Assembly (NCBI RefSeq): GCF_003719195.1
Contig: NZ_CP024996.1
Location: 4,712,001-4,776,000 of the forward strand
Length of the DNA: 64,000 nucleotides
Source: Herbaspirillum rubrisubalbicans
GTDB lineage: Bacteria > Pseudomonadota > Gammaproteobacteria > Burkholderiales > Burkholderiaceae_D
Direction of reading: 5' to 3'
The translations under genes and the position numbers were made by a program. The notes beneath the pieces are model-generated. The model ran no database searches and was not told the origin of the DNA. It saw only the letters and a list, made by a program, of their open reading frames with translations. This document shows, in pieces, positions 1 through 8,655 of the stretch. Positions within the stretch are counted from its first letter, which is position 1, and every line of letters begins with the position of its first letter.

Positions 1-72
1 CGACCGAAGAGAGGACACCATTAAGCTAGAGCGCAGAAAAAAATTCCGTGCAAACTACCCAAACCAAAAACA

Positions 73-1260
73 TCAAACCCCAGGATCCCGCACATTGACC
101 ACCTGATCAAACTCCACGTTATAGAACTCAGTGCCCCGCAACTCCGCCTTGCGCATATAGACCGTCTGCACGATATCGCGCGTGGCCGCGTCGATAGTCA
201 CCGGCCCCCGCACACTCTCCCAGCTCATCCCCTTCATCACCGCCAGCAGCTTGCCCCCATCCGCATCCCCGCCGGTCTTCTTCAACGACTCATACAGCAG
301 ATGCATCCCGTCATACGCCCCGACCGAATGGAAATTGGCCCGCATCCCCTTATTGGCCTTGGCAATGCTCTCCACATACTCCTTGTTGGCTGCAGAAGGA
401 TGCGCCGCCGAATAATGATGACTGCTCACCACATCCTTGGCCGCCGCACCAATGCCGGCCATCAGATCATCATCCAACACATCCCCGGTACAGATCAGGC
501 GAATCCCCGCCGCCCCCAGGCCACGCTCGGTGAACTGCTTCAACACCGCCGCCCCCTCGCCCGATGGCACGAAGACGAACAGCGCCTCCGGCTTGGCATC
601 CTTGACCCGCTGCAGGAACGGCGCATAGTCGGGATTGCGCAAAGGCACCCGCACACTCTCCATCACCTTGCCGCCGGCCTCGGAAAAATTCTTCACGAAC
701 ACCTTCTCAGCATCCAGCCCAGGCCCATAATCGGAAACAAACGTCACTACACTCTTGATTCCGTTCTTGGCGGCCCAGGATGCCAGCGGCGCCGTCACCT
801 GCGCCAGCGTAAAACCGGTCCGCACGATGAAGGGTGAACGCTGCGGGATGATCGAGGTCGCCGCCGCCGTGACGATCATCGGCACCTTGGCTTGCGTGGC
901 AATGGGCGCTGCGGCCAGCGCCAGGGGCGTCAGGCCAAAGCCCATCAACACCTGCGCCTTGTCGCGCGCCACCAGTTCCTGCGCCAGACGCTTGGTCACG
1001 TCCGGGGAGACGCCGCCATCATCCTTCAGAAGGATTTCCACCTTGCGCCCGGCCACGCTCTCACCATACTTTTGCTGGTACAGCTTCACCGCCGCTTCGA
1101 TCTGCCGGCCGGTGGAGGCAAACGGCCCCGACATCGGCACGATCAGCCCCACCTTCACGGCATCGGCAGCGCGGGCCAGTAGCGGCAGCGCGCCCGCGGC
1201 CAGGGCGCTGCCGGCCAGCATCAGGTGGCGGCGGTGCGTATTGATCATCTCGCTCATCAT
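73..1260 (-). CDS. ABC transporter substrate-binding protein, LivK/aromatic-acid type (SBP1)
   Basis: Periplasmic receptor of a branched-chain-amino-acid-type (HAAT) ABC importer. The N-terminus has a twin-arginine-like stretch (RRHLML) followed by an Ala/Leu-rich segment ending in LARA-A, so export may be by Tat; cleavage is expected near residue 31. The mature part starts VKVGLIVPMSGPF, the usual first strand of these receptors, and the C-terminus carries ATRDIVQTVYMRK, which recurs in the receptors at 5263 and 17885. It is the last gene of a minus-strand vanA-vanB-receptor operon, 53 bp after vanB, so its ligand is probably vanillate or a related methoxybenzoate. The start has GAGAGGAG just upstream; Met2 or Met5 are also possible starts. 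No permease or ATPase is adjacent; the module at 8656-12020 is the likely partner. Family is certain, ligand is inferred. Confidence 0.9.
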   Translation of the reverse strand: MMSEMINTHRRHLMLAGSALAAGALPLLARAADAVKVGLIVPMSGPFASTGRQIEAAVKLYQQKYGESVAGRKVEILLKDDGGVSPDVTKRLAQELVARDKAQVLMGFGLTPLALAAAPIATQAKVPMIVTAAATSIIPQRSPFIVRTGFTLAQVTAPLASWAAKNGIKSVVTFVSDYGPGLDAEKVFVKNFSEAGGKVMESVRVPLRNPDYAPFLQRVKDAKPEALFVFVPSGEGAAVLKQFTERGLGAAGIRLICTGDVLDDDLMAGIGAAAKDVVSSHHYSAAHPSAANKEYVESIAKANKGMRANFHSVGAYDGMHLLYESLKKTGGDADGGKLLAVMKGMSWESVRGPVTIDAATRDIVQTVYMRKAELRGTEFYNVEFDQVVNVRDPGV

Positions 1261-1313
1261 GTCTCCTCTCGTTCTGTTTTATGTAAATGATTTACCGCGA
1301 ACGACAAACAGCA

Positions 1314-2270
1314 TTACAGGTCCAGCACCAGCATGGGACTCCTGGCGCGCGAACAGCAGGGCGTGAACTGGTCATTGGCGGCTCTTTCCTCATCGGTCAG
1401 GTATTGATCGCGATGATCGGGCTCGCCCTCCAGCACCCGCGTGAGACAAGTGCCGCAGATGCCCTGCTCGCAGGACACCGGCACATCCACCCCATGCTCG
1501 ACCAGCACCTGGATCACGGTGCGCTCGGGCGGGATGGTGTAGACCTGGCCACTGCTGGCCAGCTTGACCTCGAAGGCGCCATTGCCATCGACATTGACCG
1601 GAGCCGCGCCGAAGTACTCGTAATGCACCTGTGAATCCGGCCAGCCACGCGCACGCGCGGTGTCCACCACATGGGCAATGAAGCCGGTGGGGCCGCAGAC
1701 GTAGAGATGGGTGGCGGGATCGACCCTGGCCAGCAGTGCAGCCAGGTCGAGCTTCTGCGCCGCCGCGCCATCGTCATAGTGATGCACCACGTGATCGGCA
1801 AAACCGGAGGCGGCGATGCGCTCGCGGAAAGCTTGGCGCGCCGGCGAACGGGCGCAGTAATGCATCTCGAAGGAAGCACCTTCTGCGGCCAGTGCCTCGG
1901 CCATGCACAGGATGGGCGTGATGCCGATGCCGCCGGCCAGCAACAGGCTGTGACGGGCGCTGTGCAAGGCGAACTGGTTGCGCGGGGCGCTGATGGTGAT
2001 GAGCTCGCCCACCTGCAGTGCCTCATGCACGGCCACCGAACCGCCGCGCGAATTGGCATCGCGCAGCACGCCGATCTGGTAGCGATGCTGTTCATGCGGG
2101 GCATTGCACAGCGAATACTGGCGCACCAGGCCGCCCGGCAGATGCACGTCGATATGGGCACCGGCGGTGAAGGGCGGCAAGGGCTGGCCATCGGCCGCGA
2201 CCAGTTCCAGTGCAACGATGTCTTGCGCTTCTTCGCGGCGTGCCGCGACCTTGACCTGCAATGTCGTCAT
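1314..2270 (-). CDS. vanB: Vanillate O-demethylase reductase subunit (PDR/VanB family ferredoxin reductase)
   Basis: Electron-transfer partner of a Rieske oxygenase: takes electrons from NAD(P)H through flavin to a plant-type [2Fe-2S] centre. Order of domains: flavin-binding barrel with R50-QYS, nucleotide-binding domain with GGIGITP, then a C-terminal ferredoxin with the cysteine pattern C-x4-C-x2-C and a fourth Cys about 30 residues on (CEQGICGTC ... CC). The length of 318 aa is normal for VanB. It starts 9 bp after the oxygenase gene, in the order vanA-vanB typical of vanillate demethylase operons. Start ATG at 2270 has GGAGCGAG just upstream. Function follows from pairing with a very VanA-like oxygenase. 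Confidence 0.92.
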   Translation of the reverse strand: MTTLQVKVAARREEAQDIVALELVAADGQPLPPFTAGAHIDVHLPGGLVRQYSLCNAPHEQHRYQIGVLRDANSRGGSVAVHEALQVGELITISAPRNQFALHSARHSLLLAGGIGITPILCMAEALAAEGASFEMHYCARSPARQAFRERIAASGFADHVVHHYDDGAAAQKLDLAALLARVDPATHLYVCGPTGFIAHVVDTARARGWPDSQVHYEYFGAAPVNVDGNGAFEVKLASSGQVYTIPPERTVIQVLVEHGVDVPVSCEQGICGTCLTRVLEGEPDHRDQYLTDEERAANDQFTPCCSRARSPMLVLDL

Positions 2271-2279
2271 GCTCGCTCC

Positions 2280-3329
2280 TCAGGCTGCCGCAGCCTTGCC
2301 GGCCTCGGCTTCGCGGGCCAGCCACTTGTCCAGCACCTTGCGCGACTGCACGCCACCGGCATCGATGTTCAGGGCCAACAGGCGACGCTCGGGATACTTC
2401 AGCAGATTGGCCTGCTGCAACTCCAGCATCTCGCGGTCTTCGCCGAAGATCTTGCCCTGGCCTTCGCGGATGGTGGCGGTGAGCTCCTTGTCGTCGGGAC
2501 GGAAATGACGCGCCATGCCCCAGAAGTACCAGTGCGAAGTCTCGGTTTCGGGGGTGATGAAATCGACCACGATGCTGGAGGCCTTGTATTCGGGGGGCGC
2601 CTCGTAGCCGCCCTTGCCGGCATGGGCGACACCGACCTCGATCATCACATGGCTGGGCGGCGAGAAGCGGCAGATCTGCCAGCGGTCCACCGGCACCTCA
2701 TCGGCCAGGCCATTGCCGCGCAAGGCCATGCGCCAGAACGGCGGCGGCATGATGTTCTCCATGAAGCGGCTGGTGATGACCTGCTCACCCTCCACGCGGG
2801 TGTTGACTGGGGCTTCGTCGATTTCCTTCTGGCCGATGCTGGAGGCATGGACGTAGGTTTCGTGGGTCAGGTCCATCAGGTTGTCGATCATCAGGCGGTA
2901 ATCGCAATTGATGTGATAGAGGCCGCCACCATAGGCCCACTCCGGGTTGTCGGCCCATTCCAGGTGATGGATCCGGGCCGGGTCGGCCTGTTCCTTCTCA
3001 CCCGGCCAGACCCAGATGAAGCCGTAGCGCTCCACCACCGGGAAGCTGCGGATGCAGGGAAAACCGCGCACGCGTTGGCCGGGCATGTTGCGGGTGTGGC
3101 CGTCGCACCCCATCTCCAGGCCGTGGTAGCCACATACCAACTGGCCTTCACGCACGAAGCCCAGCGACAGGGGCGCGCCGCGATGCGGGCAGAAATCCTC
3201 GACGGCGGCCACTTTGCCTTCGGCACCACGATAGAACACGATCTTCTCGCCGCAGATCTGGCGACCGAGGGGCTTGCTTTCGATTTCGTCGGGAGTGCAG
3301 GCGACGTACCAGGCATTCTTGGGGAACAT
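2280..3329 (-). CDS. vanA: Vanillate O-demethylase oxygenase subunit (Rieske non-heme iron oxygenase)
   Basis: Terminal oxygenase that demethylates vanillate to protocatechuate with release of formaldehyde. 349 aa from ATG 3329, chosen over an upstream in-frame start because AGAGGAGA lies 6 nt before it and MFPKNAWYVA is the family N-terminus. Rieske ligands: C47-x-H49 and C66-x2-H69 (CPHR ... CGYH). Mononuclear iron site: the DNLMDLTHETYVH block with H156 and H161. The whole protein matches the pattern I know for VanA of Burkholderiales, so the substrate call is firmer than for most Rieske enzymes. First gene of the operon vanA-vanB-receptor and divergent from a marR gene, with a palindrome between them. 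Confidence 0.93.
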   Translation of the reverse strand: MFPKNAWYVACTPDEIESKPLGRQICGEKIVFYRGAEGKVAAVEDFCPHRGAPLSLGFVREGQLVCGYHGLEMGCDGHTRNMPGQRVRGFPCIRSFPVVERYGFIWVWPGEKEQADPARIHHLEWADNPEWAYGGGLYHINCDYRLMIDNLMDLTHETYVHASSIGQKEIDEAPVNTRVEGEQVITSRFMENIMPPPFWRMALRGNGLADEVPVDRWQICRFSPPSHVMIEVGVAHAGKGGYEAPPEYKASSIVVDFITPETETSHWYFWGMARHFRPDDKELTATIREGQGKIFGEDREMLELQQANLLKYPERRLLALNIDAGGVQSRKVLDKWLAREAEAGKAAAA

Positions 3330-3474
3330 GACGGTCTCCTCTTGGGTGAATTCCTCAATCGGCACAGGCCCTGCGCGGTCTGTGCCATCCAATTGATGGG
3401 CTTGCTCCAGCTTGTTGGTTTCCGCAGTTCTGTTGATCCAGATCCTGCCGGGTCTCACATTTTTTTGTTTTAAT

Positions 3475-3490
3475 ATTCAGTACACTGAAT
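3475..3490. promoter_or_regulatory. Putative MarR operator between vanA and marR
   Basis: Perfect palindrome ATTCAGT-AC-ACTGAAT, 7-bp arms and 2-bp centre, the size and symmetry typical of MarR-family sites. It lies in the 17-bp spacer of a candidate rightward promoter (TTGTTT at 3465-3470, AATGTA at 3488-3493) and close to the likely leftward vanA promoter. It could therefore control both genes. Palindrome seen directly; role inferred from position. Confidence 0.6.
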
Positions 3491-3626
3491 GTATGGAAAA
3501 GTATCCGTCAATCTGCCGCGCAAGTAAACGCGCTGGCGGAGTTTTTTCATTGCGCGTTGCATCAATTCATTGAGGCAAAACCTGACGGACCTTACACTGC
3601 CGGTTTGCCGCCCAACCGTATCGACC

Positions 3627-4136
3627 ATGTCCACCACCCCGCACAGCACCGACGAAAGCCAGTTGATCGACCTCTACGAACACCCCGGCCACCTGTTGCG
3701 ACGGGCCCAGCAGATTTCAGTGTCGATCTTCCATGACGAAATCGGTGGTGTCATTACCCCGGTGCAATACGCCATCTTGCGGATGCTCTCCAATCACCCG
3801 GGCATCGACCAGGTGCGGCTGGCCGGCCTGGTGGCCATCGATACCTCCACCGGCGCCACGGTCTGCGCGCGACTGGAGGAAAAGGGCTTGCTGGTGCGCG
3901 AAGTGATCCCGCACAACCGTCGCCAACGGGCGCTACGCATCACGCCGGAGGGCGAGCGCTTGCTGCAGGAACTGATCCCCGGCCTGCAACGCCTGCGCAA
4001 GCGCATCCTGGCGCCGCTGGAGGAAGCCGAGCAGCAACAGTTCATGCTGCTGCTGGACAAGCTGGTGCATGAAAACAACCCACACAGCCGCGCGCCCTTG
4101 ACCCGGCCGACTCCCGATACCGACGCCATCGGCTGA
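3627..4136 (+). CDS. MarR family transcriptional regulator (probable vanAB regulator)
   Basis: 169-aa winged-helix regulator. The centre (QVRLAGLVAIDTSTGATVCARLEEKGLLVRE) is the MarR recognition helix and wing, followed by NRRQRALRITPEG, the signature wing end. ATG 3627 (MSTTPHSTDE) is preferred; an in-frame ATG at 3570 would add 19 residues that look unlike the family. Divergent from vanA, with a palindromic operator in the gap. By analogy with other MarR proteins in aromatic catabolism it should repress until vanillate or a related acid binds. Known vanillate regulators in pseudomonads (VanR) are GntR-type, so this is a different solution. Convergent with the LysR gene, 15 bp apart. Confidence 0.85.
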   Translation: MSTTPHSTDESQLIDLYEHPGHLLRRAQQISVSIFHDEIGGVITPVQYAILRMLSNHPGIDQVRLAGLVAIDTSTGATVCARLEEKGLLVREVIPHNRRQRALRITPEGERLLQELIPGLQRLRKRILAPLEEAEQQQFMLLLDKLVHENNPHSRAPLTRPTPDTDAIG

Positions 4137-4151
4137 ATCGGAACACCTGCC

Positions 4152-5051
4152 TCAGCCGGAAAACATCCGCGCCAGTACTGATCGCAACCAGACGTTGCCG
4201 CCATCTTTATGATATTTGCGATGCCAGTGCTGCTTAAGGTCAAAGGAAGGAATCTCGAATGGCGGCTCCACCAGCTTGATGTCGGCAAACTGGGCAAATG
4301 ATTCGCCCACCGCACGCGGTACCGTAGCAATGAGGTCGGAAGAGGCAATGAGAAAGGGAATCGACATGAAGTGCGGTGTCGAGATGACGATGCGCCGCTC
4401 GATCTTGCGGCGTAGCAAGAACTGCTCAAATACTTCCTGGCTGCGTCCCTCGGCCTTGATCACTGCGTGGCCCATGCTCAGGAATTTATCGATGCTGATG
4501 CGTCTGGAACGATGCGGATGGCTGGCGCTGAGCAGGCAGATGAAATCATGCGAGAACAAGCGCTGCTGGAAGAAGTTGCGGTTCTTCAGATCCGGGAAGA
4601 AGCCGACCGCCAAGTCCACCTCCCCGCTTTCGAGTGCCGCCGCCAGTTCCGGCGGCGGCATGGTCACCGAGAGTAGCGAAGCGCGCGGTGCGGCCTGCCG
4701 CAGATGGTCGAGCAGCTTGGGTAGGAAGGTCATCTCGCCGATATCGGACAGAGCCAGCGTGAAACGGCGTTCGGTCGTGCCGGGATTGAAGCTCTCGCTG
4801 GCAAGTACATCCGTATGGACACGCTGCAGGATGTCACGCGTGGGCGAGATCAGCGCCAGAGCGCGCGGCGTGGGCTCCATACCGCGTGCCGTGCGCACGA
4901 ACAAGGGATCGCCCAGGGCGTACCGCAGCTTGTTGAGTGCCACGCTGACCGCCGGCTGACTCATCCCCAACCGGCGCGCTGCGCCACTGACACTACGCTC
5001 ATCAAAGACCGTCAGGGCAATGGGCAAAAGATTCAAGTCGAACGAACTCAT
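4152..5051 (-). CDS. LysR family transcriptional regulator
   Basis: 299-aa LTTR. N-terminal helix-turn-helix (residues about 1-65: FDLNLLPIALTVFDERSVSGAARRLGMSQPAVSVALNKLR, then DPLFVRTARGMEPTPRA), followed by the two-lobe effector domain. The beginning resembles the NodD/PcpR-like branch (FDLNLL). ATG 5051 is chosen because the protein begins directly at the DNA-binding domain as in other LTTRs; longer in-frame extensions upstream have no family resemblance. Divergent from the receptor-oxygenase-reductase operon at 5263-8578, with two inverted repeats in the gap, so it most likely activates that operon in response to its aromatic substrate. Effector unknown. Confidence 0.88.
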   Translation of the reverse strand: MSSFDLNLLPIALTVFDERSVSGAARRLGMSQPAVSVALNKLRYALGDPLFVRTARGMEPTPRALALISPTRDILQRVHTDVLASESFNPGTTERRFTLALSDIGEMTFLPKLLDHLRQAAPRASLLSVTMPPPELAAALESGEVDLAVGFFPDLKNRNFFQQRLFSHDFICLLSASHPHRSRRISIDKFLSMGHAVIKAEGRSQEVFEQFLLRRKIERRIVISTPHFMSIPFLIASSDLIATVPRAVGESFAQFADIKLVEPPFEIPSFDLKQHWHRKYHKDGGNVWLRSVLARMFSG

Positions 5052-5125
5052 GGTTGCTCCGTGAAGTTGGATGACCAGCATGACACAGGCACGCACTGCC
5101 GCGGCATCGACATAATTCGAAAATC

Positions 5126-5156
5126 GCATAAACATTATGCAGAAAATTCTATTTTC
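5126..5156. promoter_or_regulatory. Two adjacent LysR-type boxes and promoter of the SBP2 operon
   Basis: Two perfect 6-3-6 inverted repeats: GCATAA-ACA-TTATGC (5126-5140) and GAAAAT-TCT-ATTTTC (5142-5156), centres 16 nt apart. This fits the recognition-site plus activation-site arrangement of LysR regulators. Next comes TATGAT (5174-5179), a good -10 with the second box in the -35 position, as expected for an activator-dependent promoter. Repeats are seen directly; protein assignment is inferred. Confidence 0.6.
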
Positions 5157-5262
5157 AAATAATTTGTCCTCGGTATGATTTCCTCCAACTGACTGCCATC
5201 CCATATCAACCACAAGGCAGCAGTGCCGGACTGGGTTCGGCCTATCCAACAGAGGAGACAAC

Positions 5263-6468
5263 ATGCAACTCAAGAAGCTTGCCGGGGCCGCGCTCGCGCT
5301 GGGCCTGGCGTGTATCGTCGCGCCCAGCGGCGCCAGTGGCCCGAATGATCGCATCCGTATCGGCGTGATCACCTCCCTCACCGGGCCAGCCGCCCAGAGC
5401 GGAGAGCAGATGAAAGCAGGCATCGAGACCTGGCTGCGCCAGAACGGCGGCACGGTGGCCGGCAAGAAACTGGAAGTGATCTACAAGGACGATACCGGCC
5501 CGCAGGCCGAGGTGGCAAAACGCCTGGCCACCGAACTGCTGGTGCGCGAGAATGTGGACATCCTGGCCGGCTTCATCTTCACGCCCAACGCCATCGCTGC
5601 GGCCGCTGTTGCCGACAAGGCCAGCAAACCGATGGTCGTGATGAATGCGGCCGCCTCGGGCGTGACCGAGAAATCACGTTACATCACGCGTACCTCCTAC
5701 ACCATCGCACAGTCGGTCAAGCCACTGGCCGAGTGGGCCTACAAGACCGGCTCGCGCCGGGTGTTTTCTATCGTCTCCGACTATGCACCGGGACTGGATG
5801 CCGAAGCCTGGTTCAACAAGAGCTTCACAACCCTGGGGGGCAATGTGGTGGCCAGCGTGCGTGTGCCGCTCAATACGGTGGACTATAGCGCCTACCTGCA
5901 ACGCATCAAGGATGAGAAGCCGGACGCCATTCATGTTTTCCTGCCCAACGGCCAGCCGATGGTGGCCTTCATCAAGGGTTTCAAGGAGAAGGGGCTGGAC
6001 AAGGCAGGCATCCGCTTCCTCGGCGGCGAGGGGTGGGCCGATGAAGATGTGCTGGCAATGGGGGGCGACGCCATGCTGGGCATCTACACCGCCGGCTTCT
6101 ACGACTATTCGCGCCCCGGTGCCGACAATGCACGCTTCCTGCAGGCTTTCTCGCAGACCGTGGGCGGACGCTTCCAACCCAATTTCCTGGCGGTGTCAGC
6201 CTATGACGCGATGAACCTGATTGCGGCCTCGCTCGGCAAGACCGGCGGCAGCGCAGACGCAGGCCGTTTCATCAGCGCGGCCAGCTCCTACAGCGCCGCC
6301 AGCCCGCGCGGCACCATCAGCATCGACCCGGCTACGCGTGACATCGTGCAGAACATCTACATCCGCCGCATCGACAAGAAGGAGGGCAAGTACGTCGCCA
6401 CCGAAATCGATCGCTACGAAGCCGTGAAGGATCCGGCCAAGCTCACCGTCGCGGCCGGCAAGCCATGA
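5263..6468 (+). CDS. ABC transporter substrate-binding protein, LivK/aromatic-acid type (SBP2)
   Basis: 401-aa periplasmic receptor. Sec signal peptide MQLKKLAGAALALGLACIVAPSGASG, then IRIGVITSLTGPAAQSG, the family start. It shares with SBP1 and SBP3 the central SDYAPGLDAE, VRVPLN and YLQRIKDEKP blocks and the C-terminal ATRDIVQNIYIRR. RBS GAGGAG lies 7 nt before ATG. First gene of a plus-strand operon with a Rieske oxygenase and its reductase, under a LysR-type control region, so it should bind the substrate of that oxygenase. No membrane components are in the operon; the livHMGF set at 8656-12020 converges on it and is the obvious partner. Confidence 0.9.
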   Translation: MQLKKLAGAALALGLACIVAPSGASGPNDRIRIGVITSLTGPAAQSGEQMKAGIETWLRQNGGTVAGKKLEVIYKDDTGPQAEVAKRLATELLVRENVDILAGFIFTPNAIAAAAVADKASKPMVVMNAAASGVTEKSRYITRTSYTIAQSVKPLAEWAYKTGSRRVFSIVSDYAPGLDAEAWFNKSFTTLGGNVVASVRVPLNTVDYSAYLQRIKDEKPDAIHVFLPNGQPMVAFIKGFKEKGLDKAGIRFLGGEGWADEDVLAMGGDAMLGIYTAGFYDYSRPGADNARFLQAFSQTVGGRFQPNFLAVSAYDAMNLIAASLGKTGGSADAGRFISAASSYSAASPRGTISIDPATRDIVQNIYIRRIDKKEGKYVATEIDRYEAVKDPAKLTVAAGKP

Positions 6469-6502
6469 ATTGCAGTCCATTTCCCCTGAACAGGAGTCCA
6501 TC

Positions 6503-7531
6503 ATGTTTGTATTGAATCAATGGTATGTGGCTGGTTTTTCCTGGGAGTTGCAGGAGCGCCCGCTGGCCCGCACGCTACTCAGCCAGCCAGTGGTGCTGTT
6601 TCGCACCGGCACGGGTGAGGTAGCGGCGCTGGAAGACCGCTGCTGTCACCGTAGTCTGCCGCTCTCGTGCGGCACCGTCGAAGAGCAGGGATTGCGCTGC
6701 GGCTACCACGGTCTGCTGTTCGCCCCTGGTGGTCAGTGCCTGGAAATCCCCGGTCAAGCCAGGGTGCCGGCCAAGGCCTGCGTCAAATCCTTCCCGGTGG
6801 CAGTGCGCAATCAGGTGATCTGGATCTGGATGGGCGAGCAGCAGGATCTGCCCACGCCTGCCACCCCGCCCGAGATTGCGGCGCATGACGATCCGCGCTA
6901 TCGCTTCAAGGGGGGTGTCTTCCATTATGAGGCGCCCTATCAGTTAATCCACGATAATCTGCTGGACCTCAGCCACGTCGGCTATGTGCATAGCAAGACC
7001 ATCGGCGGCAACGCCAAGACGCACATGGAAGCCCCTACGCGCGTAAGCAGTGAAGGCCAGCACGTGCGGGTCGTGCGGCACATGCTCAATTCGCTGCCGC
7101 CAGCGACCTATACCGCCGCCTGGCCCTTCCGGGAACGTATTGACCGCTGGCAGGAAATCGACTTCCATGTCAGCCACCTCAACATCTTCACCGGCGCCGT
7201 AGATGCCGGCAGCGAGTCGGTGGACAATCCGGCGCGCGGTGGCTTCCATATGCGGGGCTTCCACGGCATCACCCCGGAAACCGAGCACAGCTCCCACTAT
7301 TTCTGGACCATGGCCTGCTCCAGCCACCCGGACATGCCCGACAACCTGGAGGACGTCTACCAACAAACAGCAGCCACCTTCGAGGAAGACCGCATCATCA
7401 TCGAAGCGCAATACCGCAACATGCAGCAGTTTGCCGGCCGCGACATGGTGGACATCCACGTCGATGCCGGGGCCAATCGTGCGCGGCGCATCATCGACCA
7501 ACTGATCTCCACGCCACGGCAAGCGGCCTGA
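6503..7531 (+). CDS. Rieske non-heme iron oxygenase, VanA-like, substrate unknown
   Basis: 342-aa terminal oxygenase of the vanillate/dicamba demethylase branch. Rieske ligands C47-x-H49 (CCHR, with an extra Cys48) and C66-x2-H69 (CGYH); iron ligands in the DNLLDLSHVGYVH block (H158, H163). ATG 6503 follows CAGGAG. It is clearly diverged from the VanA at 2280 in the substrate half, so it probably demethylates or hydroxylates another methoxylated or sulfonated benzoate rather than vanillate. Second gene of SBP2-oxygenase-reductase, 34 bp after the receptor. Family confident; substrate not assignable from sequence. Confidence 0.88.
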   Translation: MFVLNQWYVAGFSWELQERPLARTLLSQPVVLFRTGTGEVAALEDRCCHRSLPLSCGTVEEQGLRCGYHGLLFAPGGQCLEIPGQARVPAKACVKSFPVAVRNQVIWIWMGEQQDLPTPATPPEIAAHDDPRYRFKGGVFHYEAPYQLIHDNLLDLSHVGYVHSKTIGGNAKTHMEAPTRVSSEGQHVRVVRHMLNSLPPATYTAAWPFRERIDRWQEIDFHVSHLNIFTGAVDAGSESVDNPARGGFHMRGFHGITPETEHSSHYFWTMACSSHPDMPDNLEDVYQQTAATFEEDRIIIEAQYRNMQQFAGRDMVDIHVDAGANRARRIIDQLISTPRQAA

Positions 7532-7633
7532 ACGTCCGGTGCCACATGCAGCATTGCGCCGGGGCAGGTGCCATGCTGCCCACCTTCCCAACGCATCCTC
7601 GCGGCCCATCTCCACGGCGGCCGCTCCTCTCCC

Positions 7634-8578
7634 ATGAACGTCATCATCGACTCCATTACCCAGGACACGGCGGACATCCGCGTCTTCCTCCTCAAGAGTG
7701 CCGACGGCAGTCCTCTACCGACCTACAAAGCTGGAGCCCACATCGACCTCACGCTCGGCAACGGGCTGGTGCGCCAGTATTCGCTGTGTTGTCGCAATCC
7801 CTCGGGCGAGAACTATCGCATTGCCGTCAAGCGCGAGACCAATTCGCGTGGCGGTTCCTCCTGGCTGCATGAACATGCGCATCCGGGCACACCTCTGCAG
7901 GCAGGCATTCCGCGCAGTGCTTTCGGATTGACGGATGCGCCGGGCCCTCACCTGTTGCTAGCTGGCGGCATCGGAATCACGCCACTGCTGGCAATGGCCT
8001 ATGCCTTGCTGGCCGATGGCCGTGCATTCACGCTGACCTGTTTTTCCCGAGACGAATCCATGCTCCCCCTGCGCAAGGAGCTTCACGAGGGACCGCTGGC
8101 AATCCATACCAGGATTTTCTGTGGTCTGGATGAGGTAGCTACCCGTACCGGCATCGCGGAAGTGATGGCAGCACATGCCCAGGCACAGGTCTATACCTGC
8201 GGTCCGCCGGCCTTCATGGTGGCGGTAGGCGAACTAGCCTCGGCGCGTTATGGAGCGGACCACTTCCATCAGGAATCCTTCCAGCCCGCCGCCGCAAGCG
8301 CAGCAGGCACCGATACGCCATTCATGATCCGCATCAACGATGGCAGGGAAATTACGGTACCTGCTGGCCAGAGCGCGCTGGCTAGTCTGCAGGAGGCAGG
8401 CATCGACCTTGCCTGTTCATGCGAGGTCGGTGTTTGCGGGACTTGCAAGGTCGCGGTCCGGCAAGGCCAGCCCGATCATAGAGATAGCGTATTGAGTGCT
8501 GAGGAAAAGGCTTGCGGAAAATGGTTCATGCCCTGCGTATCCCGCAGCACCTCTGACGTGCTGGTGCTGGATATCTAG
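7634..8578 (+). CDS. Ferredoxin reductase of the PDR/VanB family
   Basis: 314-aa reductase partner for the oxygenase at 6503. Flavin motif R47-QYS, nucleotide motif GGIGITP, and C-terminal plant-type [2Fe-2S] cysteines CEVGVCGTC plus C in FMPC. ATG 7634 gives the family N-terminus; an in-frame ATG 66 nt upstream would add a Pro/Cys-rich tail without family resemblance. The gap of 102 bp to the oxygenase gene holds no obvious promoter. Convergent with livF, with a terminator hairpin between them. Confidence 0.88.
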   Translation: MNVIIDSITQDTADIRVFLLKSADGSPLPTYKAGAHIDLTLGNGLVRQYSLCCRNPSGENYRIAVKRETNSRGGSSWLHEHAHPGTPLQAGIPRSAFGLTDAPGPHLLLAGGIGITPLLAMAYALLADGRAFTLTCFSRDESMLPLRKELHEGPLAIHTRIFCGLDEVATRTGIAEVMAAHAQAQVYTCGPPAFMVAVGELASARYGADHFHQESFQPAAASAAGTDTPFMIRINDGREITVPAGQSALASLQEAGIDLACSCEVGVCGTCKVAVRQGQPDHRDSVLSAEEKACGKWFMPCVSRSTSDVLVLDI

Positions 8579-8609
8579 GGCCTGGAGCCAGGGCTACCTG
8601 GCCGGGAAC

Positions 8610-8646
8610 GACATGCGCCAGTCCGGCGCATGTCTTGTCTTCGTCT
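8610..8646 (+). terminator. Intrinsic terminator after the SBP2 operon
   Basis: Stem of 10 bp, GACATGCGCC / GGCGCATGTC (8610-8619 with 8625-8634), 5-nt loop, followed by TTGTCTTCGTCTTGTC. It sits in the 77-bp gap between the convergent reductase and livF genes and could serve both strands, though the T-rich side favours the plus strand. Confidence 0.6.
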
Positions 8647-8655
8647 TGTCTTCGC

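Noticed and set aside
1671-3473. 600-aa open frame on the plus strand opposite vanA and vanB
   Set aside because: Shadow frame typical of high-G+C DNA: His/Gln-rich composition, no RBS, no family resemblance, and it covers two certain genes on the other strand.
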